This document shows positions 1 through 9,416 of a DNA stretch of 64,000 nt, piece by piece (position 1 is the stretch's first letter; the number at the start of each line of letters is the position of its first letter). The translations under genes were made by a program, and so were the position numbers. The notes below the pieces were generated by a model that had not been told where the DNA came from, ran no database searches, and saw only the letters and a list, made by a program, of their open reading frames with translations. This DNA comes from Lentzea xinjiangensis (GTDB lineage Bacteria > Actinomycetota > Actinomycetes > Mycobacteriales > Pseudonocardiaceae), in contig NZ_FOFR01000015.1 of NCBI RefSeq assembly GCF_900110955.1, forward strand, positions 62,001 to 126,000, read 5' to 3'.

Positions 1-383
1 CGTACCGGTCGCGGTAGTCGGCCAGCCGGAACCGCTCCACGATGCCGCTCACCTGGATGACATCGCCCTTTCGAAGGGCGTCCGCGTTTTCGGCGGAGAG
101 CACGAGCAGCGACTCGTCGCCGTACTCGCCGCCGTCGAGCACGAACGACTTCTTTCCGAGCACCTCGGTGACGACGGCGCTGACGATCACTTCGTCGCCA
201 ACGAACTGGTCGGAGCCGAAGTACTCGTGTTGTTCGGTCCCCGCGGCGCTCGTGGTCTGCCGCGCGGCGCTGTCGTCCTGGGCTGGCTCGTCGGCGCAGG
301 CGACGGAGCTGAACAGCAACTGCGCTGACGCGCCCATCACGAGCGTCGCCGTGCCGGCACGTCCGGTTCGATCAGGACGCATG
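1..383 (-). CDS. Exported OB-fold-like protein, 3' end cut by the window edge
   Basis: The frame starts at ATG 383 behind a GGGAGGG ribosome-binding site and runs off the left edge after about 127 residues. The N-terminus has a hydrophobic segment ending in a lipobox-like SSVAC, so it is probably an exported lipoprotein. The rest (residues 50-127) contains VVTEVLGKKSFVLDG and GDVIQVSGIVERF, a beta-barrel pattern seen in small OB-fold proteins. No catalytic motif is visible. The lipobox is not strict, so simple secretion is possible. Function is unknown; it lies next to a DUF3040 membrane protein on the same strand. Confidence 0.6.
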
Positions 384-422
384 ATGAATCCCTCCCGCCT
401 CGACGTTGGGGGCCCGCAACGC

Positions 423-707
423 TCAAATCCTGTTGCGGGTCTCCTCGACGCCGGGCGACTTGGCCACCACCAACGAACCGACCAGCGCGCACCCGGTACC
501 CAGCAGCACGACGGCCGCATTGGTAACCAAGAAGCCGACCAGCAGCAGGACGGTGCCGAAAACAGCCAACGCCATCCACGGCCACACCAGTCGCCGCAGC
601 GGCGACACGGTGCTCAACGCGGCGGCTAGCGCCGGGTCGGCCGCGGCCAACTCCTGCTCGATTCCGGCCAAGCGGCGCTCGTCGTCGTGCTCGGTCGTCC
701 GGTCCAC
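423..707 (-). CDS. DUF3040 family membrane protein
   Basis: This 94-residue protein has the DUF3040 arrangement: an acidic N-terminal helix (ERRLAGIEQELAAADP) followed by two hydrophobic segments (about residues 40-60 and 65-85). The family is a set of small actinobacterial inner-membrane proteins of unknown role. I chose GTG 707 because an AGGAGGGA ribosome-binding site lies just upstream and the length then fits the family. The same frame stays open to ATG 941, but that would add 78 residues that do not resemble the family. It is 39 bp upstream of the exported protein on the same strand, so cotranscription is possible. Confidence 0.6.
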   Translation of the reverse strand: MDRTTEHDDERRLAGIEQELAAADPALAAALSTVSPLRRLVWPWMALAVFGTVLLLVGFLVTNAAVVLLGTGCALVGSLVVAKSPGVEETRNRI

Positions 708-941
708 CTCTGGTCCCTCCTGTTCAGCGGTCGGCGGGCCAGCGCGGCCGATGCGATGACCGGTCTCAGCGGTGAGGTACTCCTCGTCGGTATAGGCGCC
801 GCAGGAGAACTGCCGGACCGTACCGGTCGTCGTCACCGGCCGCCCTTCATCGAACTCCTGCTCGACGAGGTGGTCTCCGTTCGCGAAGTACCGGGTCTCG
901 GCAGCTCTGGTGCTCGGCTGCTCCGTCGTGGCGTGCTCCAC

Positions 942-1614
942 GGTCGTGGCCCTTGCGTCACCTTCGGTGATCGGTTGCCATCGTCGTCACGCATCTGGTC
1001 AACGCGACGGCCCATGCGAGAACCCGCCCGCCACGACGCCCCTGTGGATACATCGAGACATGATCCTTGCTTGCCCATGTTTTGTTCCGCTCGTGTCTTC
1101 TGCCGGGTTCCCGCAAACCGGCGCCGAAACCTTGCGACCACCTTTCACCTAAATCGGTGTCCCGACGGACCGGCCTGCACACGGGGGTACCGGCTCAGCG
1201 TCCGCTGTGTGCCGGAACGTCACTGCCGACGCTCGGTCGGCAGACCGATCTCCCCGACGTCCTAGCCGATGACGATGTCGCCGAGGCCGAGGTGGACGCG
1301 CAGCAGCCAGGCACTGCGCGGCGCTGTCAACACCGCACGAGAATCGACGCCTACGTGCCTTCGAGGTCGCGTGCCGCTGGGCACGGCGCAGTGGTCAGGA
1401 CACCCCGTTTGGGTTGTTCTTGCGCAACATCGGTGACCGGTGTGCTCGCGGCCGGGCCCACGGCAGAACTCCCCTGAGCGCCTCCGCGCGGACGCGATAC
1501 CCCAAGGCAATCGCAAGGTCACCAAACCGGTTGGCCGCCCGTTTGGCGGGTATCGCGAACCCGTGTCCCGTTCAGCACTCCCCGGCAGGCCGCCGGGAGA
1601 ACTGGAGCCCTTCC
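942..1614. other. Intergenic region without a convincing gene
   Basis: All frames here are short, Arg/Ser/Pro-rich shadows without a good ribosome-binding site. The stretch separates the minus-strand DUF3040 unit from the plus-strand antiporter and probably holds promoters for both; I could not place them. Confidence 0.4.
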
Positions 1615-2832
1615 GTGACGCTGGTGCTTGCCTTCGGTCTAGTGATGCTGGTCAGCGTCGCGTTGTCGGGGCTGGCGGCCCGCACGGTGCTGTCGACGGC
1701 ACTGATGGTGCTCGCCGCCGGTGCGCTGCTGGGCCAGGGCGGGTTCGGCGTGGTCGAGATCCCCTCCGACAGCGGGTTCGTCTCGGCGCTGGCCGACCTG
1801 GCCCTGTTCACGGTGCTGTTCACCGACGGGCAGCGCGCCGGGTTGCCCGCGTTGCGCCAGGAGTGGCGCAGTTCGGGCAAGGCGCTGGGCATCGGCATGC
1901 CGCTGGCCATGATCGGCATCGCGGTGCCCGCCCACTACCTGGCCGGCCTGGACTGGGCCACCGCTTTCCTGCTGGGGGCGATCCTGTCCCCCACCGACCC
2001 GGTGTTCGCCTCCGCGATCGTGGGCCGCGAGGACGTGCCGCTGCGGTTGCGGCGCCTGCTCAACGTCGAGTCCGGTCTCAACGACGGTCTGGCCCTGCCG
2101 TTCGTGCTCCTCTTCCTGGCTGCGGCCTCACATGAGACCGCGCACCCCGGCGAGATCGCCCTGGAACTCGCCCTCGGCCTGGTCCTCGGCGTCGCGATAC
2201 CCGGCCTTGTGGCGCTGGCGCTGCGGTTGCCGCTCCTGGGTGCCGAACCGCGCCTGCAGGCGCTCGGGCCGCTGTCGGTGGGCATCGTCGTCTACGCGGC
2301 AGCGGATCTGACCCACGCCAACCCCTACCTGGCCGCGTTCGCCGCCGGTTCCACCATCGCGACGCTCACCCCGACCGCCGCCGAGCGGTTCGAGCACTTC
2401 GGCGACCTGCTGTCGGAAACCACCAAGTTCGCCGCGCTGCTCGTCTTCGGCGCGCTGATCACCCCCGACAGGCTGTCCCACCTGAGCCTCGGTGACTGGC
2501 TGGTCCCGGTGGTGGCCATCCTGCTCGTACGACCGCTGTCGATCGCCGTGTCGCTGCTGCGCAGCAGGCTGAGCAAACGAGAACGCGCGGCTGCGGCGTG
2601 GTTCGGACCCAAGGGCTTCGCCTCGGTCGTCTACGGCCTGCTCGTCGTGCAGTCAGGCCTGCCCGAAGCCTCACACGTGTTCGACCTCGTCGCCGTCACC
2701 ATCGCCCTGTCCATCGTCCTGCACTCCTCTTCAGACGTCCCGGTCGCCAAGGCCCTGCGCATCGAACCACCTGACAACCTGCCCGCAGGCGGACCGGACG
2801 AACCGGACGTCGGGCGCACCCCACCCGGTTGA
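1615..2832 (+). CDS. CPA1-type sodium/proton antiporter
   Basis: A 405-residue polytopic protein with about 12 hydrophobic segments. It carries CPA1 signatures: LSPTDPVFASAIV in the middle and, soon after, NVESGLNDGLALPFV, where the Asp lies in the ion-binding helix pair; WFGPKGFASVVYG is near the C-terminus. It should exchange Na+ or K+ for protons across the cell membrane. The frame is open from 1414, but GTG 1615 fits the family N-terminus (TLVLAFGLVMLV) and follows a GGAG. It converges on a second CPA1 antiporter with nine bases between the stops. Confidence 0.85.
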   Translation: MTLVLAFGLVMLVSVALSGLAARTVLSTALMVLAAGALLGQGGFGVVEIPSDSGFVSALADLALFTVLFTDGQRAGLPALRQEWRSSGKALGIGMPLAMIGIAVPAHYLAGLDWATAFLLGAILSPTDPVFASAIVGREDVPLRLRRLLNVESGLNDGLALPFVLLFLAAASHETAHPGEIALELALGLVLGVAIPGLVALALRLPLLGAEPRLQALGPLSVGIVVYAAADLTHANPYLAAFAAGSTIATLTPTAAERFEHFGDLLSETTKFAALLVFGALITPDRLSHLSLGDWLVPVVAILLVRPLSIAVSLLRSRLSKRERAAAAWFGPKGFASVVYGLLVVQSGLPEASHVFDLVAVTIALSIVLHSSSDVPVAKALRIEPPDNLPAGGPDEPDVGRTPPG

Positions 2833-2841
2833 CCTGGTCGA

Positions 2842-4050
2842 TCACCGGGCCCGGACCTTCGAGTAGAGCTCGCGGCCAGGGCTGGCGGTCAGGCCGAACA
2901 CGACCGTGTTCGCCGCTACGACGAGCGTGACCGCAGCGAACAGACGTGGATCGGTCGCCCCTTCGTGAACGCTGTGGGCCAGGTAGAACAGGGCGCTGAC
3001 GCCGATCGGGCCGAACCAGCCGACAAACAGCGCGTCGCGGCGTACGAGACGCAGCGGGCGGGCCAGCGCGAGGATGAACGGCAGGCGGCGCACCAGCAGG
3101 ACCGCGAGAACGAAGGCGATCGCCGCAGGCCCGAAACCGGCCCAGTCCCGCCAGGGCAGTACCGCGCCGAGCACCAGGAACAGCGGCAGCACCGCGTAAC
3201 GGTTGACCGCCTCGTCCACGGCGTCCTGCGGACTGCGGTCGCTCTCGGCGACCATGCGGTTGTAGGCGAGGCCTGCCACGAACACCGCCAGCACGCCGTC
3301 GGTACGGGCCAGCCGCGCGACGCCGAGAACCGCGACGGCGAGCAGCAGGGTGTACACCAACTTCGGTCCCTTGTCCAGGTCCCGCTGCCGGATGGCCGCC
3401 CGCAGCCCCCACCCGGCGGCCACGCCCATGAGCAGACCAATCGCCACACCTCCGACCACCTCCCACGCCACCCTGCCGACCGCGTCGCCGAGGCCGGTTG
3501 CGGGCAGCACGGCCGCCAGCGCCACACCGACCAGGGGCAGCGCCAACCCGTCGTTGGCGCCGCTCTCGCCGGTCAGCAGGGCGCGGAGGCGCCCAGGCAG
3601 GTCCCGCTCCGCCGGTTCACCGGTCACCACTGAAGCGGCCAGCACGGGATCGGTCGGGCACAAGCACGCGCCTACCAGCACGGCGAGCGCGAGCGGCAAC
3701 CCCAGCAGCAGCGCCGCAGCACCGGCGGCGAGCGCCGCCAACGGCATCACCACGACCAACAGCAACACCAGGGGACGCACCAACTCGGACAACGCGTCCG
3801 CCGGAAAGCGCAGCGCGGCGGCCATCACCGAACCAGCCAGGAGCAGCCGAGCCCCCTCCAAGAGCAGCACGTCGCGCAACTCGGGCTCCAGCTCCAGCAG
3901 ACCCAGCAACTGCGGACCGAGGACGACACCGAGAAGGAGAGCCGCCAGCGGCTCGCTGAACGGCAACCGATGCATGCTGCGGCTCACCAAGGCGAGCACC
4001 GCGCCCGCGGCACCGCCCACCGCGCACACGAGGTACAAGCCTTCCACCAC
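2842..4050 (-). CDS. CPA1-type cation/proton antiporter
   Basis: A 402-residue polytopic membrane protein of the same superfamily as its convergent neighbour but clearly diverged. Signatures are CPTDPVLAASVV and LTGESGANDGLALPLV, with the conserved Asp of the transport site, and WFGPIGVSALFY near the C-terminus. The first residues (VEGLYLVCAVGGAAGAVLAL) form a membrane helix, supporting GTG 4050. It probably extrudes monovalent cations under salt or alkaline stress. The divergence argues against a recent tandem copy. No regulatory RCK/TrkA-C domain follows the transport domain. Confidence 0.85.
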   Translation of the reverse strand: MVEGLYLVCAVGGAAGAVLALVSRSMHRLPFSEPLAALLLGVVLGPQLLGLLELEPELRDVLLLEGARLLLAGSVMAAALRFPADALSELVRPLVLLLVVVMPLAALAAGAAALLLGLPLALAVLVGACLCPTDPVLAASVVTGEPAERDLPGRLRALLTGESGANDGLALPLVGVALAAVLPATGLGDAVGRVAWEVVGGVAIGLLMGVAAGWGLRAAIRQRDLDKGPKLVYTLLLAVAVLGVARLARTDGVLAVFVAGLAYNRMVAESDRSPQDAVDEAVNRYAVLPLFLVLGAVLPWRDWAGFGPAAIAFVLAVLLVRRLPFILALARPLRLVRRDALFVGWFGPIGVSALFYLAHSVHEGATDPRLFAAVTLVVAANTVVFGLTASPGRELYSKVRAR

Positions 4051-4795
4051 CGCACCACCTCCCAGTCGATCACGGCCGCTATGCGGTTCCGGCCACCATG
4101 ACGATGGTCGCCGTAGACGACGACGTCCGCGATTCGTGCGCCGCCGGCAAGTCGTCGCCGCGGAACGTGCGGGGCCTGAAGTCCGAACCCGCCTACTCGG
4201 TGACTTGCGCGGGTCGAACGACCGGTATCCGGCTCCAGCGCCCAGCAGATCGGCCGATGCACCGCGATGAACGCCTGGCTAGGGGGAGGAACCCACGATT
4301 TAAGGGAAGACGCATGAATGCCGTTCAGGCTCAAGCCTGCGAACTCGCGGCGAGCTCCGGCCGCTCCTATGAGAAGGTACTCCGGCTCGTCCATATCGAG
4401 CCAAAGACCTCTTCCTCACGGTCTGCTCGCCCAGCCGATGGGCGAAAGGGCATGGGCGACAATGCGGTTGCGCTACCTCTTGCGGCCCGAGGACTCCGTC
4501 CCGTGCGGCGGCTACTTGTTGGCCAATCTGATTGGGGTCCGGCTCCTCCACCGGATCACGATGACCTCGGCACCGCAGTTCGCTGCGGCACCGAGGTTGC
4601 TGTTCGTGGGATCGGGTCCGCGGCGGCACGTCCGGTCCACCAGAGGGGGTCACTGGATCGTGCGGACTGCTCGAGCCATCCGGCTGTGGCGCCTGGGCTG
4701 GTGGGTTACTTCGTGGTAGGGGCAATCCGCATCGGGCTCGGCACCGAACTCTTCCTGTAAGGCAGATCGTTTCGACCCGCAACAGGAAGGAACGA
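4051..4795. other. Intergenic region without a convincing gene
   Basis: Open frames exist on both strands (for example 4098-4760 plus), but they lack family resemblance and ribosome-binding sites and have shadow-like composition. The region must hold the promoters of the antiporter at 4050 (minus) and the secreted protein at 4796 (plus). Confidence 0.4.
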
Positions 4796-5521
4796 ATGAT
4801 GACGGCGTTCAAGACGAAGGCGGCACGTGCGGCGGTTCCGGCGCTCGCGCTAGGAATGGCTCTTGCCTCGCCCGCGGTGGCTTCGGCCCACGAGGGCGAT
4901 CACGGCACCGGATCCGGGCGTGACGGTGGCACCGCGGTGGCCACCGTGCAGCTTCGGCAGCTCAACCACAGCGGAGCTTTCGGGCAGGGTGCTCTCGTGC
5001 TGCGCGGAAATCAGGTGGACATCGCCTTCCGGGTGCGTGGCGTGCTCGCCGACGCTCCGCACGCACAGCACATCCACATCGGCGCACAGGGCCGTTGCCC
5101 GTCGCAGCGCGCCGACACCAGCGGTGACGGCATCGTCAACACCACCGAGGGCCATCCCTTCTACGGCCACATCGGCACCTCGCTGACCACGAACGGCGAC
5201 ACCAGCCCCGGCAGCGGCCTGGCCGTCGACCGCTTCCCGACGCCCGACGGCACCTCCTACAACTACCGGCGCAGTATCACGGTGACCGCCGACGTCGCGA
5301 GCAACATCCGCAACGGCAAGGCAGTACTGGTCGTGCACGGCATCGACCCCAACCGCAGCGGCGCTTACGACGGCAGCGCGCCCAGCGACTTGGACCCGTC
5401 CCTGCCCCTGGAGGCCACCTCGCCGGCCGCCTGTGGCCCCTTCCAGACGCGGAACGGCGGCCTGCTCGGTCTGAACCTGGACCTGGGCATCGATCTGGGT
5501 TTGGGCCTCGGTCGCCGTTGA
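4796..5521 (+). CDS. Secreted CHRD-like protein
   Basis: A 241-residue protein with a signal peptide (basic start, hydrophobic LGMALASPAVASA, probable cleavage before HEGDHG). The body, about residues 45-215, has HAQHIHIGAQGRCPS and later beta-rich segments, resembling CHRD/superoxide-dismutase-like domains; the His pairs could bind metal. The C-terminus ends in a Leu/Gly-rich repeat (LGLNLDLGIDLGLGLGRR). An AGGAAGG site precedes ATG 4796; a second ATG follows at once. A strong hairpin terminator lies 55 bp downstream, so it is probably monocistronic. The domain assignment comes from the His-rich core and is tentative. Confidence 0.7.
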   Translation: MMTAFKTKAARAAVPALALGMALASPAVASAHEGDHGTGSGRDGGTAVATVQLRQLNHSGAFGQGALVLRGNQVDIAFRVRGVLADAPHAQHIHIGAQGRCPSQRADTSGDGIVNTTEGHPFYGHIGTSLTTNGDTSPGSGLAVDRFPTPDGTSYNYRRSITVTADVASNIRNGKAVLVVHGIDPNRSGAYDGSAPSDLDPSLPLEATSPAACGPFQTRNGGLLGLNLDLGIDLGLGLGRR

Positions 5522-5575
5522 CCTCCAAGCCACCCACGCACGGGAGCGCTTCTTCTTCCTCAGCGCGCTCTCACA

Positions 5576-5620
5576 CTGACCCGTCTCGGGCGTCCTCCAT
5601 CGGCGCCCGAGACGGGTCAG
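5576..5620 (+). terminator. Hairpin terminator after the CHRD-like gene
   Basis: A perfect 17-bp inverted repeat (5576-5592 and 5604-5620) with an 11-base loop. It starts with ctgacccgtctcggg and lies between two plus-strand genes, so it probably ends the upstream transcript. There is no long T tract, which is usual in GC-rich actinomycetes. Confidence 0.75.
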
Positions 5621-5685
5621 GGCGGCGACCAGGGTGTCGTCGATGCACGGTTAGAACCGGTGGCCGGTGTGGTTGAGGAGCGAGA

Positions 5686-6390
5686 ATGGCGCGACCGGGC
5701 GATCTGAGACGGGAGCCGTTGATCACCGCAGCGGCGCTGTGGGCGTTGGGCAGTACCTGGTACCTGCTCTCGGAGGCCGTCGCGGCGTCCGCTTTTCCGA
5801 ACTACAGCTATGCGCGCAACTACATCAGCGACCTCGGCGCCGTGCGGGAGGACGCCCTGGACGAGCGGTCGGTCGACTCGCCGCTGGCGGAGGTCATGAA
5901 CCTCGGCTTCCTGCACCAAGGCCTGTTCTTCCTGCTCGGCGCGATGTTCGCGGCCCGGGCCCTGCCCGCCGGCCGGGGACGTTCGGCTTTCCTGGCACTG
6001 GCGGTCGTGCACGCGGGCGGCAACGTCCTGGTCGCCACCTTCCACAGCGGTCAGCAAGCGGCGGACGGCGGTACTGCCGCTCTCCACCCGGTCGGTGCGG
6101 TGATGGCGATCCTCGGCGGCAACCTCGCCACCCTGGCCGTAGCTCTTCTGCTTCGCCGGCACGCCGTAGCCCGCTTCACCCGGCTCGTCGGTTTCACGTT
6201 GAGCGGCATCGGCATCACCTCGCTGTTCGCACTCGGCGTCAACACTGCTGTTGGGAACCCCCTGCTGTTCGAGGACGGCACATGGGAACGCGGCTCCGTC
6301 TACGCGATCACCACCTGGCAACTCGTCGCCGCGGCGACCGTCTTCACCAAGAAGTGCTCCCGGACCGGCGAGGCTTCGGCTCCGAGGTAA
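5686..6390 (+). CDS. DUF998 family membrane protein
   Basis: A 234-residue protein with about six hydrophobic segments and DUF998 features: an early YARNYISDLG motif after the first helix, a LGFLHQGLFFLLGAMFAAR helix, HAGGNVLVATFHSG and an HPVGAVMAILGGNLA segment. The family is membrane-embedded and of unknown function. Ribosome-binding site GAGGAGCGAG precedes ATG 5686. It follows the strong terminator at 5576-5620, so it probably has its own promoter in the 65-bp gap. Confidence 0.75.
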   Translation: MARPGDLRREPLITAAALWALGSTWYLLSEAVAASAFPNYSYARNYISDLGAVREDALDERSVDSPLAEVMNLGFLHQGLFFLLGAMFAARALPAGRGRSAFLALAVVHAGGNVLVATFHSGQQAADGGTAALHPVGAVMAILGGNLATLAVALLLRRHAVARFTRLVGFTLSGIGITSLFALGVNTAVGNPLLFEDGTWERGSVYAITTWQLVAAATVFTKKCSRTGEASAPR

Positions 6391-6488
6391 AGCCATCGGT
6401 CCGTTCGGCACCCCACAGACCAATTGGGGGTGCCAGGCGATGTGCTCGAGCGACGGACTTCCTTCGACAGCCTTGCGCTGTCCTACAG

Positions 6489-6740
6489 CTAGTCGGGCCA
6501 GTCCGGGTCGGCACGGTGGTCAGCCGCCGCGTCGGAGCTCTTCCTCACCCGCGCGGCCTTCGTTATGCACTCCCCAGCGCTGTGCCCGGCGGAGTACGCC
6601 TCGAGTCCGACACCCAAACCTCCAGCTCCCTGTGCGCGGGCGACGCCGATGGCCTCGTGGAGGTCGGCGCTCAGGCGCATCCAATCGGCGATCCGGCGCG
6701 CGGTGGCACGCTGCGCTGGGCCGATTGCAGAGCTGGTCAT
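6489..6740 (-). CDS. Possible small protein of unknown function
   Basis: An 83-residue frame from ATG 6740 with a GGAG about 12 bases upstream. The N-terminal half (RRIADWMRLSADLHEAIGVA) could form an amphipathic helix, followed by a Gly-rich stretch; the C-terminus is polar. I recognise no family. It lies in decayed DNA between a DUF998 gene and two pseudogenes and may itself be a remnant or a chance frame. Confidence 0.25.
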   Translation of the reverse strand: MTSSAIGPAQRATARRIADWMRLSADLHEAIGVARAQGAGGLGVGLEAYSAGHSAGECITKAARVRKSSDAAADHRADPDWPD

Positions 6741-6974
6741 GACTTCACAGTGCTCCAGGTTCGCGGGAAACGCGAGGCGAGGCAAGGAAGAGACGCCTCA
6801 ACGATCCGTGCGGGACTGAACCGCAGATGCGCGGAAGCCCTTGCGAGCGGGCGCCAGGTCCGCCAGGGAGGAGCCCATCTGAGCGAGTCGGATCTGCGGC
6901 GCATGTCAATGGATGCGTTCGGCCGGCCCGTCGACCGCGGCACGGTGAGGAGACCGGGGCGAAGTAGAGCGATG

Positions 6975-7206
6975 TGGCGGCAGGTCCCTTGCTTGCCGAG
7001 GCCCACGGCCTGTTCAACATCATCGGTGGTGCGTAGCCGACGGTGAGCGTGCGCAGCTTCGAGGCGGTGTCGGGCCGCAGAACCGACCGCTGGCTGCACC
7101 GCAGCACCGCCGGCCTGCTCATCGGCCTCGGCTGGGCACAGACCCGCGACGACGGCCGGGCAGACGACCAGGAGTGGCCGGTGTCGCCGAGCGCCATTCC
7201 GGCCGG
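6975..7206 (+). pseudogene. Remnant of a small actinobacterial membrane protein, internal stop
   Basis: One frame reads EAHGLFNIIGGA, a TAG stop, then PTVSVRSFEAVSGRRTDRWL and TAGLLIGLGWAQ. This resembles a common small actinobacterial membrane protein in which a GGLWP stretch joins the two halves, so the TAG replaces the Trp codon. After about residue 60 the similarity ends and the frame stops at 7206. It is probably inactive. The family match is from memory of the pattern AHGLFN...RSFEAVTG...DRWL. Confidence 0.5.
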
Positions 7207-7595
7207 GTGAGTGTGCTTGGCGACGGCGAGCTGCCGCCCGGCCATGGATTCGTCACCTGCCGGCCGGCGTCGCCCACGAGGAGGACGCGGTGCGATGGCG
7301 GCTGCTGTACGAACCGGTCGTGCAGGACATCATCCGCCTGTTCAAGCCGAATGATCCCCATCCCGTCGACATGCTGCGCACCAGCCTGCAACGGCTGGCT
7401 CGCGACCTCGGCGCCGACGTGGACACCACCCGTGCCGCACTGACCGCCTTGGCACAGCGAGAGGACTTCACCGTCAGCGCCGACCCCGACCAGTTCACCG
7501 AGTATCACGTGTTCGAGATTCGTGTCGACTGGGACGTCTTCGCCCGCAGTCGCATCAGCGTTGGCCTCGACCTGCAGGAACACCCAGTGCCCTGA
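7207..7595 (+). pseudogene. Probable 3' fragment of a DUF6042-like gene
   Basis: The frame from GTG 7290 gives 101 residues with protein-like composition (RWRLLYEPVVQDIIRLFKP, LRTSLQRLARDLG, VFEIRVDWDVFARSRISV), resembling the C-terminal half of DUF6042 proteins of actinomycetes. Upstream, GRVSVLGDGELPPGHGF is in another frame and LPAGVAHEED is in the 7290 frame, pointing to a frameshift near 7250 and loss of the 5' part. If translated from GTG 7290 it would be a truncated protein. The DUF assignment is uncertain. Confidence 0.4.
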
Positions 7596-8215
7596 GCGGT
7601 CTCTCCCTCGATCAACGATGTCGCGCACGGGCCACGCGACGGAGCTGCCGCGCACGGCGCCGGCCACAGTTGGCGTCCCGCGCGGCAGAAGGCACGGATG
7701 CCCGAACCTAGCGAAACCGGGACTGCGCGTATCGCGCGCACGGGTCGGCCCGCACAGCCCCTTGCGCGAACTGGCCTCGCCGAGGCTGTGGCAGGGCGGT
7801 GGTGAGGGCCGGCACATCTTCTGCGCGCCGAAGCGTGCCGGCCCTCATGACGTTCGTATCGCGTCCACGACCATCGCGTTACCGCCCGATGCCGCGTTCA
7901 TCGGCGGACCGGCAGTGACATGCTCTCCGCCGGTCCGCGTCGATCCGTTTGGCCGGTGTGATGGAGGCGGCCGCGGCGTCGCCGCGCGTTCGTCCCCAGG
8001 CGTGGTGCTCTCCGGATCGCGTGGTACCGGCCGGATGCCATAGGTGTTCATGCGAGCAGTTCCGCTTCACGTAGCTAGGTCAGCACGGTCACAGTCGCCG
8101 GAGTGAACGAGCCACCGGTCCACAACAGGGTGGCAAAGCGGATGGCGTCGCGGCGTCCTCGTGCGATCAGGCCCCAGCGGTTAACGGGCACGCGCCGTGG
8201 TCCGATACGGCCGGT
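7596..8215. other. Intergenic region with one strong hairpin
   Basis: No frame here looks like a gene. The main visible structure is the perfect inverted repeat at 7803-7847, listed separately. Confidence 0.4.
7803..7847. terminator. Perfect inverted repeat, possible terminator
   Basis: Arms at 7803-7815 and 7835-7847 (tgagggccggcac and its exact complement) form a 13-bp stem with a 19-base loop. It lies about 200 bp after the DUF6042-like fragment. With no gene close by on either side, its direction cannot be assigned. Confidence 0.45.
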
Positions 8216-8521
8216 ATGAGTACCGAAATCAAGGCCCGGCTGGGAGTGCTGCGGCCACTGGCGACGGTGTTCCTCACCGTGGCGGTCACACACCTGACGC
8301 TGGCCGCGCACGACCGTGTGCTGTGGCCCGTCGTGTTCGCAGTTCTGGCCACCATGGCCGGGCTATACCTGGAATACCGCATTCACCGCGATCCACCGCA
8401 CAGAGCTGATCAACCCGGTCTCTGGCTGCACATTCCGCTGCCACGCACCGCCGCCCCCGCCGCGCAATCGGCACCGTGGGATGGCAAGAGCTACCGTCCT
8501 ACACAGCAGAATCGGTGGTGA
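8216..8521 (+). CDS. Small membrane protein of unknown function
   Basis: A 101-residue frame with a hydrophobic N-terminal half: two membrane segments around residues 13-30 and 33-52 (PVVFAVLATMAGLYLEYRI), then a Pro-rich polar tail. The ribosome-binding site before ATG 8216 is weak. The stop is 14 bp before the STAS gene on the same strand, so the two may be cotranscribed. I recognise no family; a chance frame cannot be excluded. Confidence 0.45.
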   Translation: MSTEIKARLGVLRPLATVFLTVAVTHLTLAAHDRVLWPVVFAVLATMAGLYLEYRIHRDPPHRADQPGLWLHIPLPRTAAPAAQSAPWDGKSYRPTQQNRW

Positions 8522-8535
8522 CGCGAGGGGATTTG

Positions 8536-8904
8536 ATGCGCATGCAGGCCGGCCCGTACTGCACGGTCGCGGTGGAAACCGGCCGGAGTGACGGGGTGGG
8601 GGTGGTGCGGGTCGGTGGTGAGATCGACACGTCGACCACCGGTGATCTATGGGTTGTGGTGGAGGCAGAAACCGGGCGGGCGGCACGGGCGGTGGTCGTG
8701 GAGTTGTCAGAGGTGACGTTCTTCGGCTCGGCCGGGATTTCGCTGCTGATCCAGGCCCGGCAAGCGGCGCGCGATCACGGCATCGGTTTCGCCGTGGCCG
8801 CAGAGCAGACCACGGTGCTCAAACCACTGCGGATCGCCCAGATCGACGAGCTGCTCCCGGTTCGTGCGGATCTGGCTGGCGCTGTCGCCGCGGCCATGCC
8901 CTAG
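8536..8904 (+). CDS. STAS-domain anti-sigma factor antagonist
   Basis: A 122-residue single-domain STAS protein. It shows VGVVRVGGEIDTSTTGDLW, the conserved strand VVVELSEVTFFGSAGISLL (in which the Ser of the DSSG-like loop is the usual phosphorylation site; here FGSAG) and a C-terminal helix. Such proteins bind and inhibit RsbW-type kinases and free a sigma factor. ATG 8536 follows GAGGGGAT; the frame is open upstream to 8476 but lacks a site there. Two RsbW-like kinases are encoded next door, one converging on it, which fits a partner-switching module. Confidence 0.8.
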   Translation: MRMQAGPYCTVAVETGRSDGVGVVRVGGEIDTSTTGDLWVVVEAETGRAARAVVVELSEVTFFGSAGISLLIQARQAARDHGIGFAVAAEQTTVLKPLRIAQIDELLPVRADLAGAVAAAMP

Positions 8905-8962
8905 TGAATTCGGGTCTGTCGAAGGCTTCTCACCAGGGTAACAGCCTGACGGCCGGTCGCCG

Positions 8963-9373
8963 TCAGACGATGCCGTGCTCCAGCTCCGCCCAGACGACCT
9001 TGCCTGCAGCGCTGGTGGTGTGTCCCCAGTCGGCGGTCAGCGCCGCGACGAGCGCCATGCCGCGGCCGCGGGTATCGGCGATGCGGGACCGTCCGACCAC
9101 CGGCGGATCGAGCGAGGTGTCCGTGACCTCCAGCCGCACCCGCACGCCCAGTACGAGCACCCTCAGCGAAACCGGCTGCTGCCCGTGATCGTAGGCGTTG
9201 CTGACCATCTCGGTGACCACGAGCAGTAGATCCTGCAACTGCTCAGCGCCGATATGCGGCACGGCGTCGGCTGCCCAGCGGCGGACCACCCGCACCTCCG
9301 GCCTATCAGCCAGATCCAGCTCAACCTCGTTATCAGCGCCGGGGGGCATCTCGTCCAGCACGGCGGTGCTCAT
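8963..9373 (-). CDS. RsbW-like ATP-binding protein (anti-sigma kinase)
   Basis: A 136-residue HATPase_c protein. The N box is VTEMVSNAYDHG, the G1-like segment is VTDTSLDPP and the G2 box is TRGRGMALVAALT, as in actinobacterial RsbW-like serine kinases or anti-sigma factors. Start ATG 9373 is chosen over GTG 9415 because the domain then begins normally, though neither has a strong ribosome-binding site. It converges on the STAS gene and is divergent from a second RsbW-like gene across a 43-bp gap, so the promoters of the kinase pair probably overlap. Confidence 0.8.
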   Translation of the reverse strand: MSTAVLDEMPPGADNEVELDLADRPEVRVVRRWAADAVPHIGAEQLQDLLLVVTEMVSNAYDHGQQPVSLRVLVLGVRVRLEVTDTSLDPPVVGRSRIADTRGRGMALVAALTADWGHTTSAAGKVVWAELEHGIV

Positions 9374-9416
9374 CTGCGCATCGCGACACGCTCCCGGTGC
9401 TACCCCGCATGACACG

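Noticed and set aside
4098-4760. 220-residue plus frame between antiporter and CHRD gene
   Set aside because: No ribosome-binding site, no domain, biased shadow composition.
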